In this document: in pieces, positions 37,729-49,768 of the stretch
Position numbering within the stretch: the stretch's first letter is position 1
Layout of the letters: every line of letters begins with the position of its first letter
Assembly: GCA_963678675.1 (NCBI GenBank)
Contig: OY783199.1
Span: forward strand, 1,061,501 to 1,125,500
Origin: Xiphydria camelus
Lineage: Eukaryota > Arthropoda > Insecta > Hymenoptera > Xiphydriidae
Length of the DNA: 64,000 bases
Direction: 5' to 3'
The notes under the pieces: generated by a model
The model's input: the letters and a program-made list of their open reading frames with translations, nothing else
Databases searched by the model: none
What the model was told of the DNA's origin: nothing
Made by a program: the position numbers and the translations under genes

Positions 37729-39602
37729 GGGAGGGGGAGGGAGAGTGCGCCGGCACCGGTGCAACATAGCGCGACGGCGCGCGGTAACGATATCTCGCTC
37801 ATTGGCCCTATTAATTACGGGCGCCTTCGATGAATATTAAACGAGCGTTCGAACGTCTGATTTATCGACGGTTATACTGGTAATTCGGTTAGTTCGATTT
37901 CGATGCGATGCATAATTCATGCGATAAAGACAAATAACCCGTTAAATTACTAGCCGAGCTCAGACGAGTCAGATCCCAATCAAACGTTCCCGGATTTACG
38001 CGAGGTTTCCAAGAATTGATTGGGCAGAGGGCCGGGGAGCATCGGGAGGGAGGAAGCGTTGGCGGAGGGCGGGGTCGTACCCGCGGCAGGGCCGAGACCC
38101 GGCCGCTTTTTATTTTTCTTTCGACCTTTTGCGCGCGGTTTCCCGCCTGTAATGAAGCAACTTCGTGCAGCTCCGAGAGCCTCGAACGAAGCTCGCTCAT
38201 GCGTTTAACGACTGTAGCGCCCGCTGTCCAAATCCCTTTAGTCGATCCGTAGCTGGAAGCGTATTGGACCGGCGCGTATGCCGGGAAGCCGGATGGGAGT
38301 ACGCTTTAGCTTAGTTGTAATGCGATTCCATCGTTGCTGATTTACCGGCTTCGTCGCTGTGATTATCCTGCCCCCTTCTGGGTGCGGCGAGACGAACGGA
38401 TCTTTCGAGGACTGAACATCCTCGTCGTGTAACGAGATACTTACGCCATACCAGTGAAGAAAAGAGGCGAAAGTCGTTGCAATGCGTAGGCCAGAGATGC
38501 GACTTCGATTTCGCCGTCCTTTTCCAGTTCCATTAAGAGCCCGACAAGTGGGAGAACGGTGCATTTCGAAAAATCGTCAGGGTCCTCGAGACGTTCCGCC
38601 GCGACCCGCGTAACGAGATTTCCGCTAAGTTCGTCTCCTCCGCAGTTCCTTTTCTCCTTCTCCGTGTAATGCGATAAATTAATTCCCTCCTCCGGTTTTC
38701 GTCTGCAATTAGAGTTCAGTTCTCAGGGTGATTTGTAAAAAGTATTCCTGGCGGGTCGATGTATACTCGGAATCGTGCGAAAATAAACGAGTATCCCCCT
38801 CTACCACGCTCTTGCACTCGGCACTTCCGCACTCCACCCTCCCAGCACCTATCCGTGCCCTCGCGCAAAGCGAATTAGGGAAAAATGAATTTCCTTTCTC
38901 CGATTAAAATTGAAACGCCGTTTCTCCCCTCCAAGACGAGAGAGGAGGCGCCCTCGTCAATTAATTCTCGCCGTTCATTAATTTCTTCGCCGTCGAGTTT
39001 GTCGTGACGTATATTTATGTATAACAATAAAATTTCGCGAAGGTCTGCCGCGGCGCGCATATCTGGTTTTCGAATCAGTTTCGCCTATGAAGACGAATAT
39101 TCGAAGACGACTGCTTCTCCCAAGTCGCACGTACGACAACCCCCGCCCCTCTGTCTGAAATATTTGTCACGGAGGCATCGATTTCTCAAGCAAAGAAAAA
39201 AAGGAGAAATAGATTTTTCCACCTGAAGGGAGTGAAACTCGATTCTTCACTCGGAGCACGTACGGGGAACGAGTACGAGATGAGACTAGTATAGGGAGGA
39301 GAAAAGGGAAACGTTTGAGAATCGTCGGAGGAGCGACGTCTTCGTATTTGTCATAAAAGTGCTCGTACGATCGAAGACCTTCGCGAATTGAACCTTCGTT
39401 TACTGAGAAATAAATTATCTCGATTAACTCCTTCGCTTCTACGAATGTCGCTGACGACACGGAAAAAGCTTCGTTTGACAATTTTTCTAACATTTCATAT
39501 AGCTACCACCTTTTCACGATTTTCTAACAAATTCCCAGCGACACCTTCGTACGAATTTCCTTTCATTCTCGACGCCTAGCACTTTTCGAAGATCCCAGAA
39601 TT

Positions 39603-39606
<4 letters not shown>

Positions 39607-39682
<76 letters not shown>
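39607..39682. repeat. (GA)n microsatellite, 76 bp
   Basis: About 38 uninterrupted GA units, the longest simple repeat in the window. Confidence 0.95.
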
Positions 39683-39686
<4 letters not shown>

Positions 39687-40189
39687 TCCGTTCAATTACT
39701 TCTTCTCCCAGCTTCCTTCACACCAGCAGTTTTTTACGAGCACTTAATCAGAAAGGGTGGAGATTTTCCCATACTACCCCAGCCACCGATACTTTCGGAA
39801 GAATAGTTACAGCAAGAGACGAGAAAAGTTGAATTAAACCGAGAAAAATGTTCACCAGTTATTCCGCTAAACCGAGACTCGACTGTATTCACGGTATCTA
39901 GTGTCACAAATTTGAAAATAAAATTCTCTAACAATTCCCGACTTTCCATTTCAAAATAACTTATTTTCCCTGTACCTCGTGCACGTGTAGATTCGATACA
40001 GCACTGAACGAAACAGCTACCCTCTCGGACGATTTTACGTGAGGTGAAAAACTCTTTAGTAGACAAAATGATTTACCTCACAATCGGTATGCATCTAATC
40101 AAAGCCAAAGGGTCATCTACAGCGGCATTCGTGTGGTCTCTTAATTATTATACTATATACCATAGGAATTTTCAACTGCACCACTGCAC

Positions 40190-40675
40190 TGGAGTTAATA
40201 AACGATTATTTAAATATGGCGAAACGCACTCGAGTTAAAATTTTAGCACCAGTACGTGCTGCGGTCGTCTCCCCAGCATGTCGATGGCTCGGAGTTCGTC
40301 AAACAGTCGTACTGCTGGCGTGCTGCTGCTGCTGGCCCCGCTGCATCGTCGGTATACTTACTGCGAACGTTGCACAATTCCAGATGCATCGCTGACCCTA
40401 TGTCCACTGAACGGGGTGCCGCAGGTGCCTCACTACCGTATCGCAGACGTACTGGCTTCCAAAATTTTCATCGAGTTGAATATTTCGTTGTAGTAAAAAA
40501 AACATTTATCAACTATTACAACATCTAATTGTTTCGAGTGACTACTTCAAAACTCTTATTTCCGACAACCAAATATTGTAAGAGTTAACTAATATTATTT
40601 TCACTTGGACGGAATATTTATTTCGCCATATTTAAATTAACTTTTATTATTTAGTAATAAACTGTTTCCCCAGTG
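40190..40675. mobile_element. Putative MITE of family 'A' with unusual interior
   Basis: The left end reads CACTGGAGTTAATAAACG, then ATTTAAATATGGCGAAA. The right end reads TTTCGCCATATTTAAATT, then AATAAACTGTTTCCCCAGTG. The right end closely matches that of the 15163-15404 element. The interior (about 40240-40500) is more GC-rich than usual for the family. It contains a short frame at 40278 starting MSMARSSSNSRTAGVLLLLA, which resembles a signal peptide, but no continuing exon was found. Boundaries are approximate. Confidence 0.45.
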
Positions 40676-43600
40676 AACAGGTTTACTGGCTATTCATTAG
40701 AACACAATTAGTTTATATTCCTAATAAATGGGTCTCCCGAGGTACGTCAATTTAATTAATGTCGAAAGCGTTCAATTATTACACCAGTAGATAGCGGGAA
40801 GAATAGCGAGACGTGTTATCAGTCCGAGCGCGTTACAATCACTGCGCGAATCGATACTGGAGGGGGAAGCGCTGCCGGTAGATCGCGTCGTGCTAACGCG
40901 CTCGGGTTTGTTTTTCCGAGTCAACGGTAAGACTTTGAATTTGACTTTCCAAGTATATCTATATATACTGTATATATAATATCTCAAAGTACGTAAATCG
41001 TATAAAGGGAGTCGGGGACGCTAAAATCTCAAGTCAAGAATTATAAAATGAGACCGTATCGACGTGGCGCATAAAACTCGACTGCATTTCAATTCGAAGA
41101 GTGCAATGCGGAATCGATCGTAAAATTGGAAAGTAAAAATCCCAGAATTTTCCGGATCTTGCACTATGAGAGTAATTAATAGATCGCGTGATTATTTTAC
41201 CAATGACGGGTTGATCATCCGTATCGAGAGGAAAGTACAACTGCGAGAACCCTCGACCGATAGCCTTAAAAAAAAAAGAAGAAGAAAAGCAATTGCTGCA
41301 CTCGCGCCATTGACCGATCCCGATCCGTCACGTTCGGTTGCCCCGCTGCCGGATGGGCGTCTGCGATCGCAGCGGAGTAACTACATACGCGTTTTGCGCA
41401 ATTCGCATTGCGCGAGACCCTCTCTCGCCCACGGTTACGGTGTACATAGGTCAAAAGACGGTTGGCTGAGTTGCGTCACGCCGATGGCTCCGGGTCACAG
41501 ACCAATATTCCGAGAAAGGTACGCGGCCGGGGCCTAACCAGCCTAATATCGTCTCCGGTGTGTAGGCCACGCTATACGTAACGCGACGTCGTAATACGGA
41601 GCGAGGCGATGAAGGTGGGTTCGCGTTCGGACTGTTGGGCATCACACTTTCTGGCTCCGGTAAAAATGAAATATCGCGCGATTACGTTCAATGAGGATAA
41701 TTGGTATAAAGATGGAACAGAGATGCCCCAATTTTATAAATTTGTTCTTACTGGGCTACTACAGGGTAACAAATGTATCGTTGGCGTCCCAACAGCGATC
41801 GGCAGCCTCTGATAACGAATACGTTAAAAAGAGACGTCAGTGGGTCCAGGAATTGTTCCTGCTTAAATTGTCTGGAGGAGAGAAAGGTATCTAACTATGT
41901 AAATGCCGGAGATGTATGAATCAGAAACGAGTACAATTGTAAATAAATGCAAATGTCCGACACAAATACCGGAGAGATTGAGTTTCTAAGTCATCATTAA
42001 TGGGTGCGTTCGTGGGAGCGACTGTATATTTATATATATTCGTAGCGTGATGTGCTTACCTTCCGAGGGAAGAAGCAATCATGAGACTCCAATGAAATTA
42101 CAATTAGCCGCGCAGATTATAATGACTAATTGCGAGAGAGGACGTCGGAATGTCGCGATGCGGGGAGTAACGAAGAGGAGAAATGAGGTTCGACGAACCG
42201 CTCCTTTCGACGGAGGAAATGAATTTTCTCGCGGAAAAGTTATTTTGTGGAAAAGGAAATGTCTCTTCGCGTGCGAATATCGGAGTTTCGTCGTTATATC
42301 GGCATAGAAAAGCAATGAAATGCGTCAGAGATGTCTAATTATTTATGCGTTCATTTAGTAAGCTGGAAATGTTTCGAATTAATTATAATTTAATTAATAA
42401 TTTTTTTAAATTAATTCTTAATTCACGTTTAATTAATTTCGGAAAATTCCTGCGGTAGAAAAATATGATTACCACACACAGTGCATTAGAGAAGCAACTT
42501 AAAATATCTCGTCACCGTACAGCAGTTCACTCTACGCACCTAAGTAGTAACGGGCCAATATTGGCCAGCATCGGCGCTCGCGCACGGGTTTATATACGTT
42601 CCACTTTTTCCCGCGATCTTTCTCTGCGGAATTTCGTGGCGTCTGACCTATCGAATAGTCGTCATTATGTACACGAATGTCCGATCGACTGTGTAACGAA
42701 TAATAACGCGGGTAATATCACCCACGTAACGCCATAGGTGGTCCTTGACACAATTTGCCGTACTTCCGCAGGGCAGAAAGTACTGGCAACCATTGACAGT
42801 GCGTTATCTAATAGCAGAGAAAATAATAACGGGGCTATTTGAGTGAGAAGCATACGTGTAACAGTGTCGTGTCGATTGCTGCACGATTATAGCCCGCGGT
42901 TCGTCAGTGCGGAATTTAATAACGCTTATCGATCGTTTATAACGTGCAATATCGCTTTCAGTACGGCGTGTCGCCCTGTCAGCGTTAACGGAGCAGTACA
43001 GCTAATTGATTCTCGCGACGACTCTATCGAAGAGCTTTTCGACAAAACCAGTACATTGCAACTCTGGATAATAAAATTCACCTCCTCTATGGGTCTACCT
43101 ACACTCGAAAGAATCCTTTTTCTTAGACGCTCAATTCGATTTTAGGAGAGGAATTGCTCCGTTTAACGTAAGTCACGTGGCAGAGGGGGCGAGGATGTAG
43201 CACCGGTCAAACGAGTGAGAGGTTAAATTAAGAAAGAAAGAACCGGCTGATCGGATAACCACCCGCAGATCCCTGGGATAAGGATGGAATTACGTTTCGA
43301 AACGGCGGCGTGGATGCGATCGAGCTCAGAATCCCACTGCCGAGACACGAAGACGAAGCTAATCGGACGTTTCGGTGCCAAAAGTAACACGATGCATATC
43401 GTCTCCTTTTTTCTCTCGTCTTCTCTCGTCATTATGTAAGCGAAGTTATTAACTGGATAGGTATAACAAATACTAGACCTTGTCGGCGCAACGTAACCTT
43501 TAAGATGCTCTATTAATGGCGAGCGAGGTAGTGAGAGTTGGGAGGTCGCGTTTTTTTTTTAATTATATCACTTCTCTCTATCGAGCCTACCGGCATTGAT

Positions 43601-45441
43601 GTGGCGAAAAAGGAAGCTTTCACTCGATAAAACCGATGCAAATTTTTTGTTTCGGCCGCCTCCCCCATCTAGCTATCACCGATTCATTGGTGGAAAGCTT
43701 TCGAGATGTAGAGAAGCAGATCGATATGCGATGCATTAGCAGAGAGCCGACTGCATCGCGACGATCGACAAAGGGAATATTTCGAGGAAACATTTTCATG
43801 TTTTAGCATTCGTCGGAGCGGTTTTACCGTGAAAGAATATTTTGATGTACCGAGAATGAAGGATTCTTTCATTCGGCTAGACGTTTGCCTATCCATCACC
43901 TGTTCAATTTTTACGATGCTCTGCATAATGAATGGAACGTTACGACGGAACACTATTAAGCAATTTCTCGATTCGATATTCACTTGATTCTACAGAGAGA
44001 GAGAGAGAGCATCGTTATAAATATCATATCTAACCTTCTAGTGGACGCGCCTTTTTTTGCGTGCTTCGCTTTTAGTTTGTTCACGAACGCAAGGGATCGA
44101 TTGTCGACGTAGTGAATGTTCTTCTCGAAGGTCGGATGTGTACTAAAACAATACAAAGAGATCCTTTATTGAATTGCTAACATTGAATTGATCCTCTGCC
44201 ATCTCAAAGAAGATCACCTTGTGTGGAGTAGACAGCGCGGTCACCATGAGATGGATATAATAATGTAATAAGGATTTTTAAAAATATGATTACGTTAATC
44301 CGATTAACTGATTAATTAAAATAACGCCTAGGTGTAACAACCTATTTATAAATTTCAATATACTTTCCCTCTTTAAGTCAGCATAAAAAAACAATTCTTC
44401 TTCCCTTATTTCCCTTTCCCCTGTACGTCGGATACATCGCTATACACAACCCCCTTCGAAGTTCATTCGAAGCAGGTGACGCGACGGGAAATTGAAATTG
44501 CAGATTGAAAATCCGACAAAAGGCAATTTCGAATCTCGAAAATCTGACACTCCCAATGGCAGCACGATCGCAATGCGGAGGCGGGACCGTTTCATTCTCA
44601 CGAAACATTGCACAAAGGATCACCTACGCAATCGCGACGGTAACAGCACGCGAGTCATGGCGAATCAACCAGAGAGTTAAGAGATGGCCCAAATAATTCT
44701 CTCCTGTGCCGTCGAGGCACTTTTACTTTTAATGACTCGTCGGCGCTATTTTTCGCAGCCTGCACCCGATGCGATCGTATTACCATCGCATCGTCATTTA
44801 TCTTTGACCCGTGAAATCGATATTCAGTCATTCGGATTCAAGCCGAATTGAGTGGATTCAAGAAGAAATTAATGAACATACCGAAGTCAGTAACTGTCAA
44901 ATAAATGTTTGCCAGAATGAAGTAGTTGATGTGGTTAAAAGATATAAACTGTTAATTACGAAACGCATCATTATCATGCATGTCTATATCTGAAAGGAAA
45001 TATGAGATACCTATCGCTGATTTTTCCGTGAAAAAATTATTTCCTCCCCACATAAAATCACCGATATCTCAGTATTCCTTTGAGATATCCTCTATAAATC
45101 AGTTATTTTTGGAAGCAGCATGAAAAAATACATCGAATAGGGTGGTCGAGGGTTCGATTCTAAAGAATTCGACTTCTACGAAAATATCAACGGATGGAAC
45201 ATTCGCAAGGCGGTCACAAAGATCGGCCGCCAAGCCACGCTTCTATTCGAAAGGTTCTCAGCAAACACCCTTCATAGACTCTACGTACTCCACGTTCATT
45301 GTTCTACATCGTTTCGCAGCTCCGCCTGCACGACATTCGGCCACGCCGCCAGCGGCCTTGCCTTCTCATTTCGACAATCGGTATCAGGTCGTTGCCTAAC
45401 ACCTTTATCGGATCTTCCTCATTGATAGAAAGGTGTGCCGG
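40676..45441. other. Intergenic upstream of the cuticle cluster, no gene seen
   Basis: Mostly AT-rich. Frames such as 41166-41537 and 42843-43145 have no domain. A block at 43485-43545 recurs at 53210-53275. Upstream regulatory sequence for the first cuticle gene is expected here, but no specific site can be assigned. Confidence 0.45.
43485..43545 (+). repeat. Dispersed repeat block R2, copy 1
   Basis: Shares ACCTTTAAGATGCTC and the following TAA...GTGAGAG..GGG pattern with 53210-53275. Confidence 0.5.
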
Positions 45442-45443
45442 CG

Positions 45444-45495
45444 TATATAAGGGGAGCTAGATGAGGCGTTCATTACTCATTTCGCTTCATCCAGT
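45444..45495 (+). promoter_or_regulatory. Core promoter of cuticle gene 1 (TATA box plus conserved start region)
   Basis: TATATAAG at 45444-45451 is followed about 25 nt later by TCATTACTCATTTCGCTTC. The same arrangement precedes cuticle gene 2. An upstream GGATCTTCCTCATTG is also shared. The transcription start is inferred to lie near 45472-45480. Confidence 0.75.
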
Positions 45496-45541
45496 TCGCA
45501 ACTTCGGAAGGTAACACACGGCAATCCACATCACGATCAAC

Positions 45542-48500
45542 ATGAAGGTAAGTGTTACCGAGGCGTTACTCGTCTTTGATTTTCATTTGATAAGTTTGTT
45601 TTTCCAAAACTAGACGCTTTGAAACGCGACTATATAATACACTTCATCCTGGCGAAATTTTTAGTGTCCAATTTTTAAAAAGAAAAAAGAGAAAGTTTTA
45701 AAGTGTTAAGAGAGAGAGAGAGAGAAAGAAATAATTAAATTCGATGAAGGTGTAGGGAAAAAATGGGGTAATTACGGCAGGACGAAATCGAATAACGCGA
45801 AACAAGGATATGCATACGCTCAAGGATAAAAAGAAAAGTTCGAAGACGCGCGATTGCTCGTCTCGCGGAGTATATATAATACATATGTGTACCTAATATG
45901 AATTACACAGTGTCCTGGCGGTCTTCTCTTGAAGGCTGCTTCAAACAAGTTCAGAATTGCTCTCGATACGCAGATTCTGAGAAATCTCGAATATCTTATT
46001 CAAGTTTAGTGGAAACGAGACGTGGGTCGATTTCGTAAGAACTCGCTATATGCGAGGAGGTCTTTTGCGTCAATTTTCACGCTACGATTTTCTGTATCCC
46101 CAGTTATTTTGCTTCTTTGACTAATAAAGTAATTTAAACGACGGGACACCGAAATTTGCCTTCGTGCGATCTTCCCGAGCCACCCTCGTCGTACAGCAGA
46201 CACAGCCAGGAGCCACTCGCGTAACTCGTCTCGTTATCGACGCCGGCTAAAGCAAACGATCGCAGCGGGAGGATCCGCTCTCGGTCGTTTCGATAGCGCG
46301 CCGGACACGGAGCTTGTAACGTTCGGGCTGTTGTTCTACCGGTGTTTAGCAGTCGCACGGTTCCCCTAGGATGTTTCGGTTAAGCTCGTCGCGGTGCGGG
46401 GCCGCGGAATAATTTATCGCCGCGGCCGCCACGCGGGACGCGATCTCGTTGTCGCGGGTGCGAGAATCTGACGTGCCCCCAGCCTCCGGTGGACTTTTTC
46501 GCGAAAAATTCGTACGTGTGTGTGCCCGCGTCGCGCGTCCGCCGAGTGTCGGGAACGCTGCATAATGCCTAGTTGTATACGCGACAGCTCCGCACGCGGA
46601 CCCCTGGTGATGTACCTTTGAAGATGTCTCGCAGAGCAGACAGGAAGAAACGCTTCTTTCCGGCGAAACCCTTCCGGTTCGGTACACAAGAAATGCGAAA
46701 CCCCGTCGCGCGCCGGAGAAAAGGGAGAGACGGACAAATTTTCAATCTCGTATTTTTCTTCTCTCCCCGTAACACGAGACGACCCTTCGAGAAATCTCGA
46801 AAAGTGCCGGGCGAACACTCGGTAAAATCTTTTGTCAAACGGCGGAGCGAAATGTAAGTTCCGCGGTGATCGACGAAAGCGCTATTTGTAAAACGCAGTT
46901 TCTCTCGTGTGCTTTCTCTGGGGGCAACGTTACGCGAGAATGTCTGCTGAAGCAAATATTGCATTCCCTCGGATCGTCCGACCGAAAGTACGATTATTGA
47001 AAATTCGCTAACGAACTTTCGGTCTATCTCTCCGAAACTCTGAGCTCCGCGTATCGGTTACTCCCTCCTGCCTGCTCTCGCCGGGGCGGCTGTTCGCCAA
47101 TCTCGAAAGTGTGGAGCGGCGGAGCGGGGATACTTCAAAGCCGAGCGGATTAGCCACCCCTGAAACAAGGCAACCCCGTCGTACCGCGGGGTATCTGCTC
47201 GCGAATTTCTTTGCATAAATCAACCACGCCACACTTAACTTGCACATCTTCGAGAGTTCCTCCGAAGCCGCGTACATGCGATCTCCATATTCCTCGCGAC
47301 ATTCGCGAAGCGTGCAGCCGTGCGACCGCAATCGAAATGCGAACAAAGCCCGGCAGCTGCGCGACTGTGAGAAGTTCTCTCGCGGGGAAGCGCACCGTGC
47401 AATAAGCGCGTACTCGCCTACCAGCCTATACCGATCCTCTGTGCGCGCGTCACGGCGAATGTTATCGCGGTCGCCTACATTGCATTCTCGATCGTTGCGA
47501 TTCGGCGTTAGCAGCGGGACTATACGACGGCGGGGATACGTATACGCGGGTGCGCGAAACGAGGTGCGAATCTACCGTCGCCCCCGCTCCCGGCATCCCC
47601 TTCTCGTGCTTCCATCGGCGAGAGAGGGAGAAGCTCGACGCGGCAAACTCGACGGACGGGAAGTCTCGCCGGAGGTTCGAATCGAAATAGCTGCAGGGGC
47701 GTAACTCCGAGGCTGTGTGTCGAGTATCGGAAATACCTATCGCGAATCCTCCCGCCTCTTCTCCAGCGGCAATTCTCTTGCGTCGATTTCGCAAATCAAT
47801 GCTCCCCGCGGAGACTGCATCGAGCGATGTAATCTTAGAATCGGGTTTCGATATACCGTCTCGCGGGGAGGGTCGAAGCGAATTTATGCAGCCCGTGCGA
47901 GTCGCGGTTACGCGAGATACGCACTTCGGGAAACAGTTGCTACGATGTCCAGTGAAAACTGGAAGTCGAATTATTGATAACTTTTCGTATTCCCTTCCGG
48001 ACAGCGAGCTAGCGAGATAAATAATTGCTGGTGTGAAAAAAACGTTTCTCGAATCAAAAACAATCGGATCTTACAATTTTTTAAGAATACAGATTCTTGA
48101 TCGAAGAAAGAAATTTGTTCTGCGCAAGAAAAAAAAAACGATTTTCTTGCACAAGGAAAACCATGGTTCGATCCTGAAATGATATCGTGTTCTCGATCGA
48201 AAACGTTTCTTTGACACCAGTAATTATTTCCCTCAGTGCAGCGACTGTGACTTTCGAGGAGTAAGCGCGAAAAGATATAAGAGATTCCACAACACACATA
48301 TTTCGATTTTTCATTTCAAAATTCGTAGCCGAGGCAATCGTTCAAGTGCAAAGTTGAAACTATTCGTGGCAAAGGAGCCGCCAACGCGCGTGCAGATACG
48401 TACACAGAGATCTACAACCTCTGTACAGCTCAAAAGAATTCCCTCCGCCTTTCTCTCTGCTTCTGGCCGATGATCGATGGGCCTCCGTCGAGTTCGCACT

Positions 48501-49712
48501 ACCGTCTACGGTGTCTACACGCATCATCTTCCGCGTCGTATACACGGATCGCGCTCGTCGGGCCTTGTTCACCTCCGTTTACCGCGGGCGTCTCTCTCAC
48601 GACGGCACGAAACGCGCTGCTCGTGTCACTTTCACTTTCCGTTCGTGTGTGGCGCTCTTTTTCCTGCGGGGATCCGGAGAGCAAGGACCAGTAGTCGCGC
48701 AGTTGCTCCTCCTCCTCGCGTCACTGTCTACACTCGATCTTCGGCGCTTCTTTGTACGTCGGCTGACTTCAGTGGCGATGACGGATCCTTTATTACACGC
48801 GGGTCATTCCATATCGGATCAGCCACCCGCGCGTATCCGAGAAGAAAATCAGCTCGGGGGATACCTATTTTTTTTCGAGCAGCTGGATTTCGCGGGACTC
48901 GTATCCAATTTATTTTTCCGGGGGATTCGCCAGATTTTTCAGGGGATTTTTCTATACCCTGAAGAGTATGGTTGGATACGCGCGAGATGCTTCGCGTATA
49001 CGTAGGTATATCTCGTTCAAGAGCCGGTGTGTAATCGCGTGCTTCTGAATTTCTCGCTCGTAGTTCGCCGCGATTCTTCTCCTCGCTGGGGTCGTGAGCG
49101 CCGGCCGTTTGGAGAACACGTACCTTCCGCCTGGCTCAGCGGGTACGGCTGGTGGAGCCGGTTTCGTTCAGGCTCCCGGATTCGGTCCGAATTACGGCGC
49201 GCACTCCGCGGGATTAAACGTCGGGGGATATCAGGGAAAGGTGATCCCCATCACCCAGTACAACAACCAGAATAGCCCCGATGGATCGTATCAGTACAAC
49301 TACGAGACCGGCAATGGAATCGCCGCTCAAGAAGCCGGAGTACCTCACGGTGAGAGTCTACGTTGAGTTGGGGGTCCATTGAAAATGCCTTAATCTAATC
49401 GCGTACGCGTATGTGTAAACGTATGGGAATTCTGATTTCGCAGGAGACAGCCACGCCGTAAGCGGATCCTACTCCTACACCGGAACCGACGGTGCTCGAT
49501 ACACTGTCCACTACACCGCCGACGAGAGTGGCTTCCATCCCGAAGGCGCTCATCTGCCCACCCCTCCCCCCATACCCGAAGAAATCCGCAAGGGTGTCGA
49601 ATTGTCTCTGGCCGCCGAAGCTCGCGGTGAGAATCAAGGGGGACAGTATAACGCCGGCGGTCGCACCTTCGGCGGAGCTCCAGCCGCTGGACCCGGAGGA
49701 TACCATTATTAA
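45542..49712 (+). CDS. RR-1 cuticular protein (CPR family), gene 1
   Basis: Three exons: 45542-45547 (ATG AAG only), 49064-49349 and 49444-49712, giving 186 residues with matching phases. The signal peptide [15 protein letters not shown] is split by the first intron after two codons, the usual CPR arrangement. The mature protein starts [14 protein letters not shown], a Gly/Ala-rich linker. The extended Rebers-Riddiford consensus then spans about residues 70-135: [50 protein letters not shown]. Its Tyr/Phe-rich beta-strands bind chitin. The soft-cuticle RR-1 type is called from the short [16 protein letters not shown] form without an RR-2 basic extension. The C-terminus is Gly/Pro-rich, ending GGYHY. 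It is secreted by epidermis into the procuticle. Its closest relative is the gene at 54374; the pair arose by tandem duplication. The 3.5-kb first intron holds a MITE at 48018-48229. Confidence 0.96.
45548..49063 (+). other. First intron of cuticle gene 1
   Basis: A 3.5-kb intron with CpG-rich stretches (46.2-47.9 kb) that open many overlapping frames on both strands, for example 46414-46818 and 47240-47704. None has a domain. It holds one MITE and is a plausible location for regulatory sequence, but nothing specific is visible. Confidence 0.5.
48018..48229. mobile_element. MITE with about 28-bp terminal inverted repeats
   Basis: The left end reads AAATAATTGCTGGTGTGAAA then AAAACGTTT. The right end is the inverse, AAACGTTTCTTTGACACCAG then TAATTATTT. 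About 212 bp with further internal hairpins (CGCAAGAAAA/TTTTCTTGC). Non-coding; it lies in intron 1 of cuticle gene 1. Confidence 0.65.
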
Positions 49713-49762
49713 ACGTTGGAAATGAAACTCGCCGCGTGACTTGTGATTTTATGTAGCGTGTA

Positions 49763-49768
49763 AATAAA
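49763..49768 (+). terminator. Polyadenylation signal of cuticle gene 1
   Basis: AATAAA lies about 50 nt after the stop codon, in GTGTAAATAAATTATC. Confidence 0.75.

Larger units (their letters stand above)
33915..40189. other. Intergenic, no gene seen
   Basis: CpG-rich stretches (34.6-35.0 and 36.8-37.2 kb) create long overlapping chance frames on both strands, such as 34627-35097 and 36651-37262. These show no domain, and opposite-strand frames overlap them. Contents are (GGGA)n at 36427-36460, (GA)n at 37703-37728, (GA)n at 39607-39682, and a block at 36966-37036 that recurs at 63452-63527. Confidence 0.5.

Noticed and set aside
45130..45165. GGGTTCGATTC resembling a tRNA B box
   Set aside because: No A box upstream and no acceptor stem; it is isolated.
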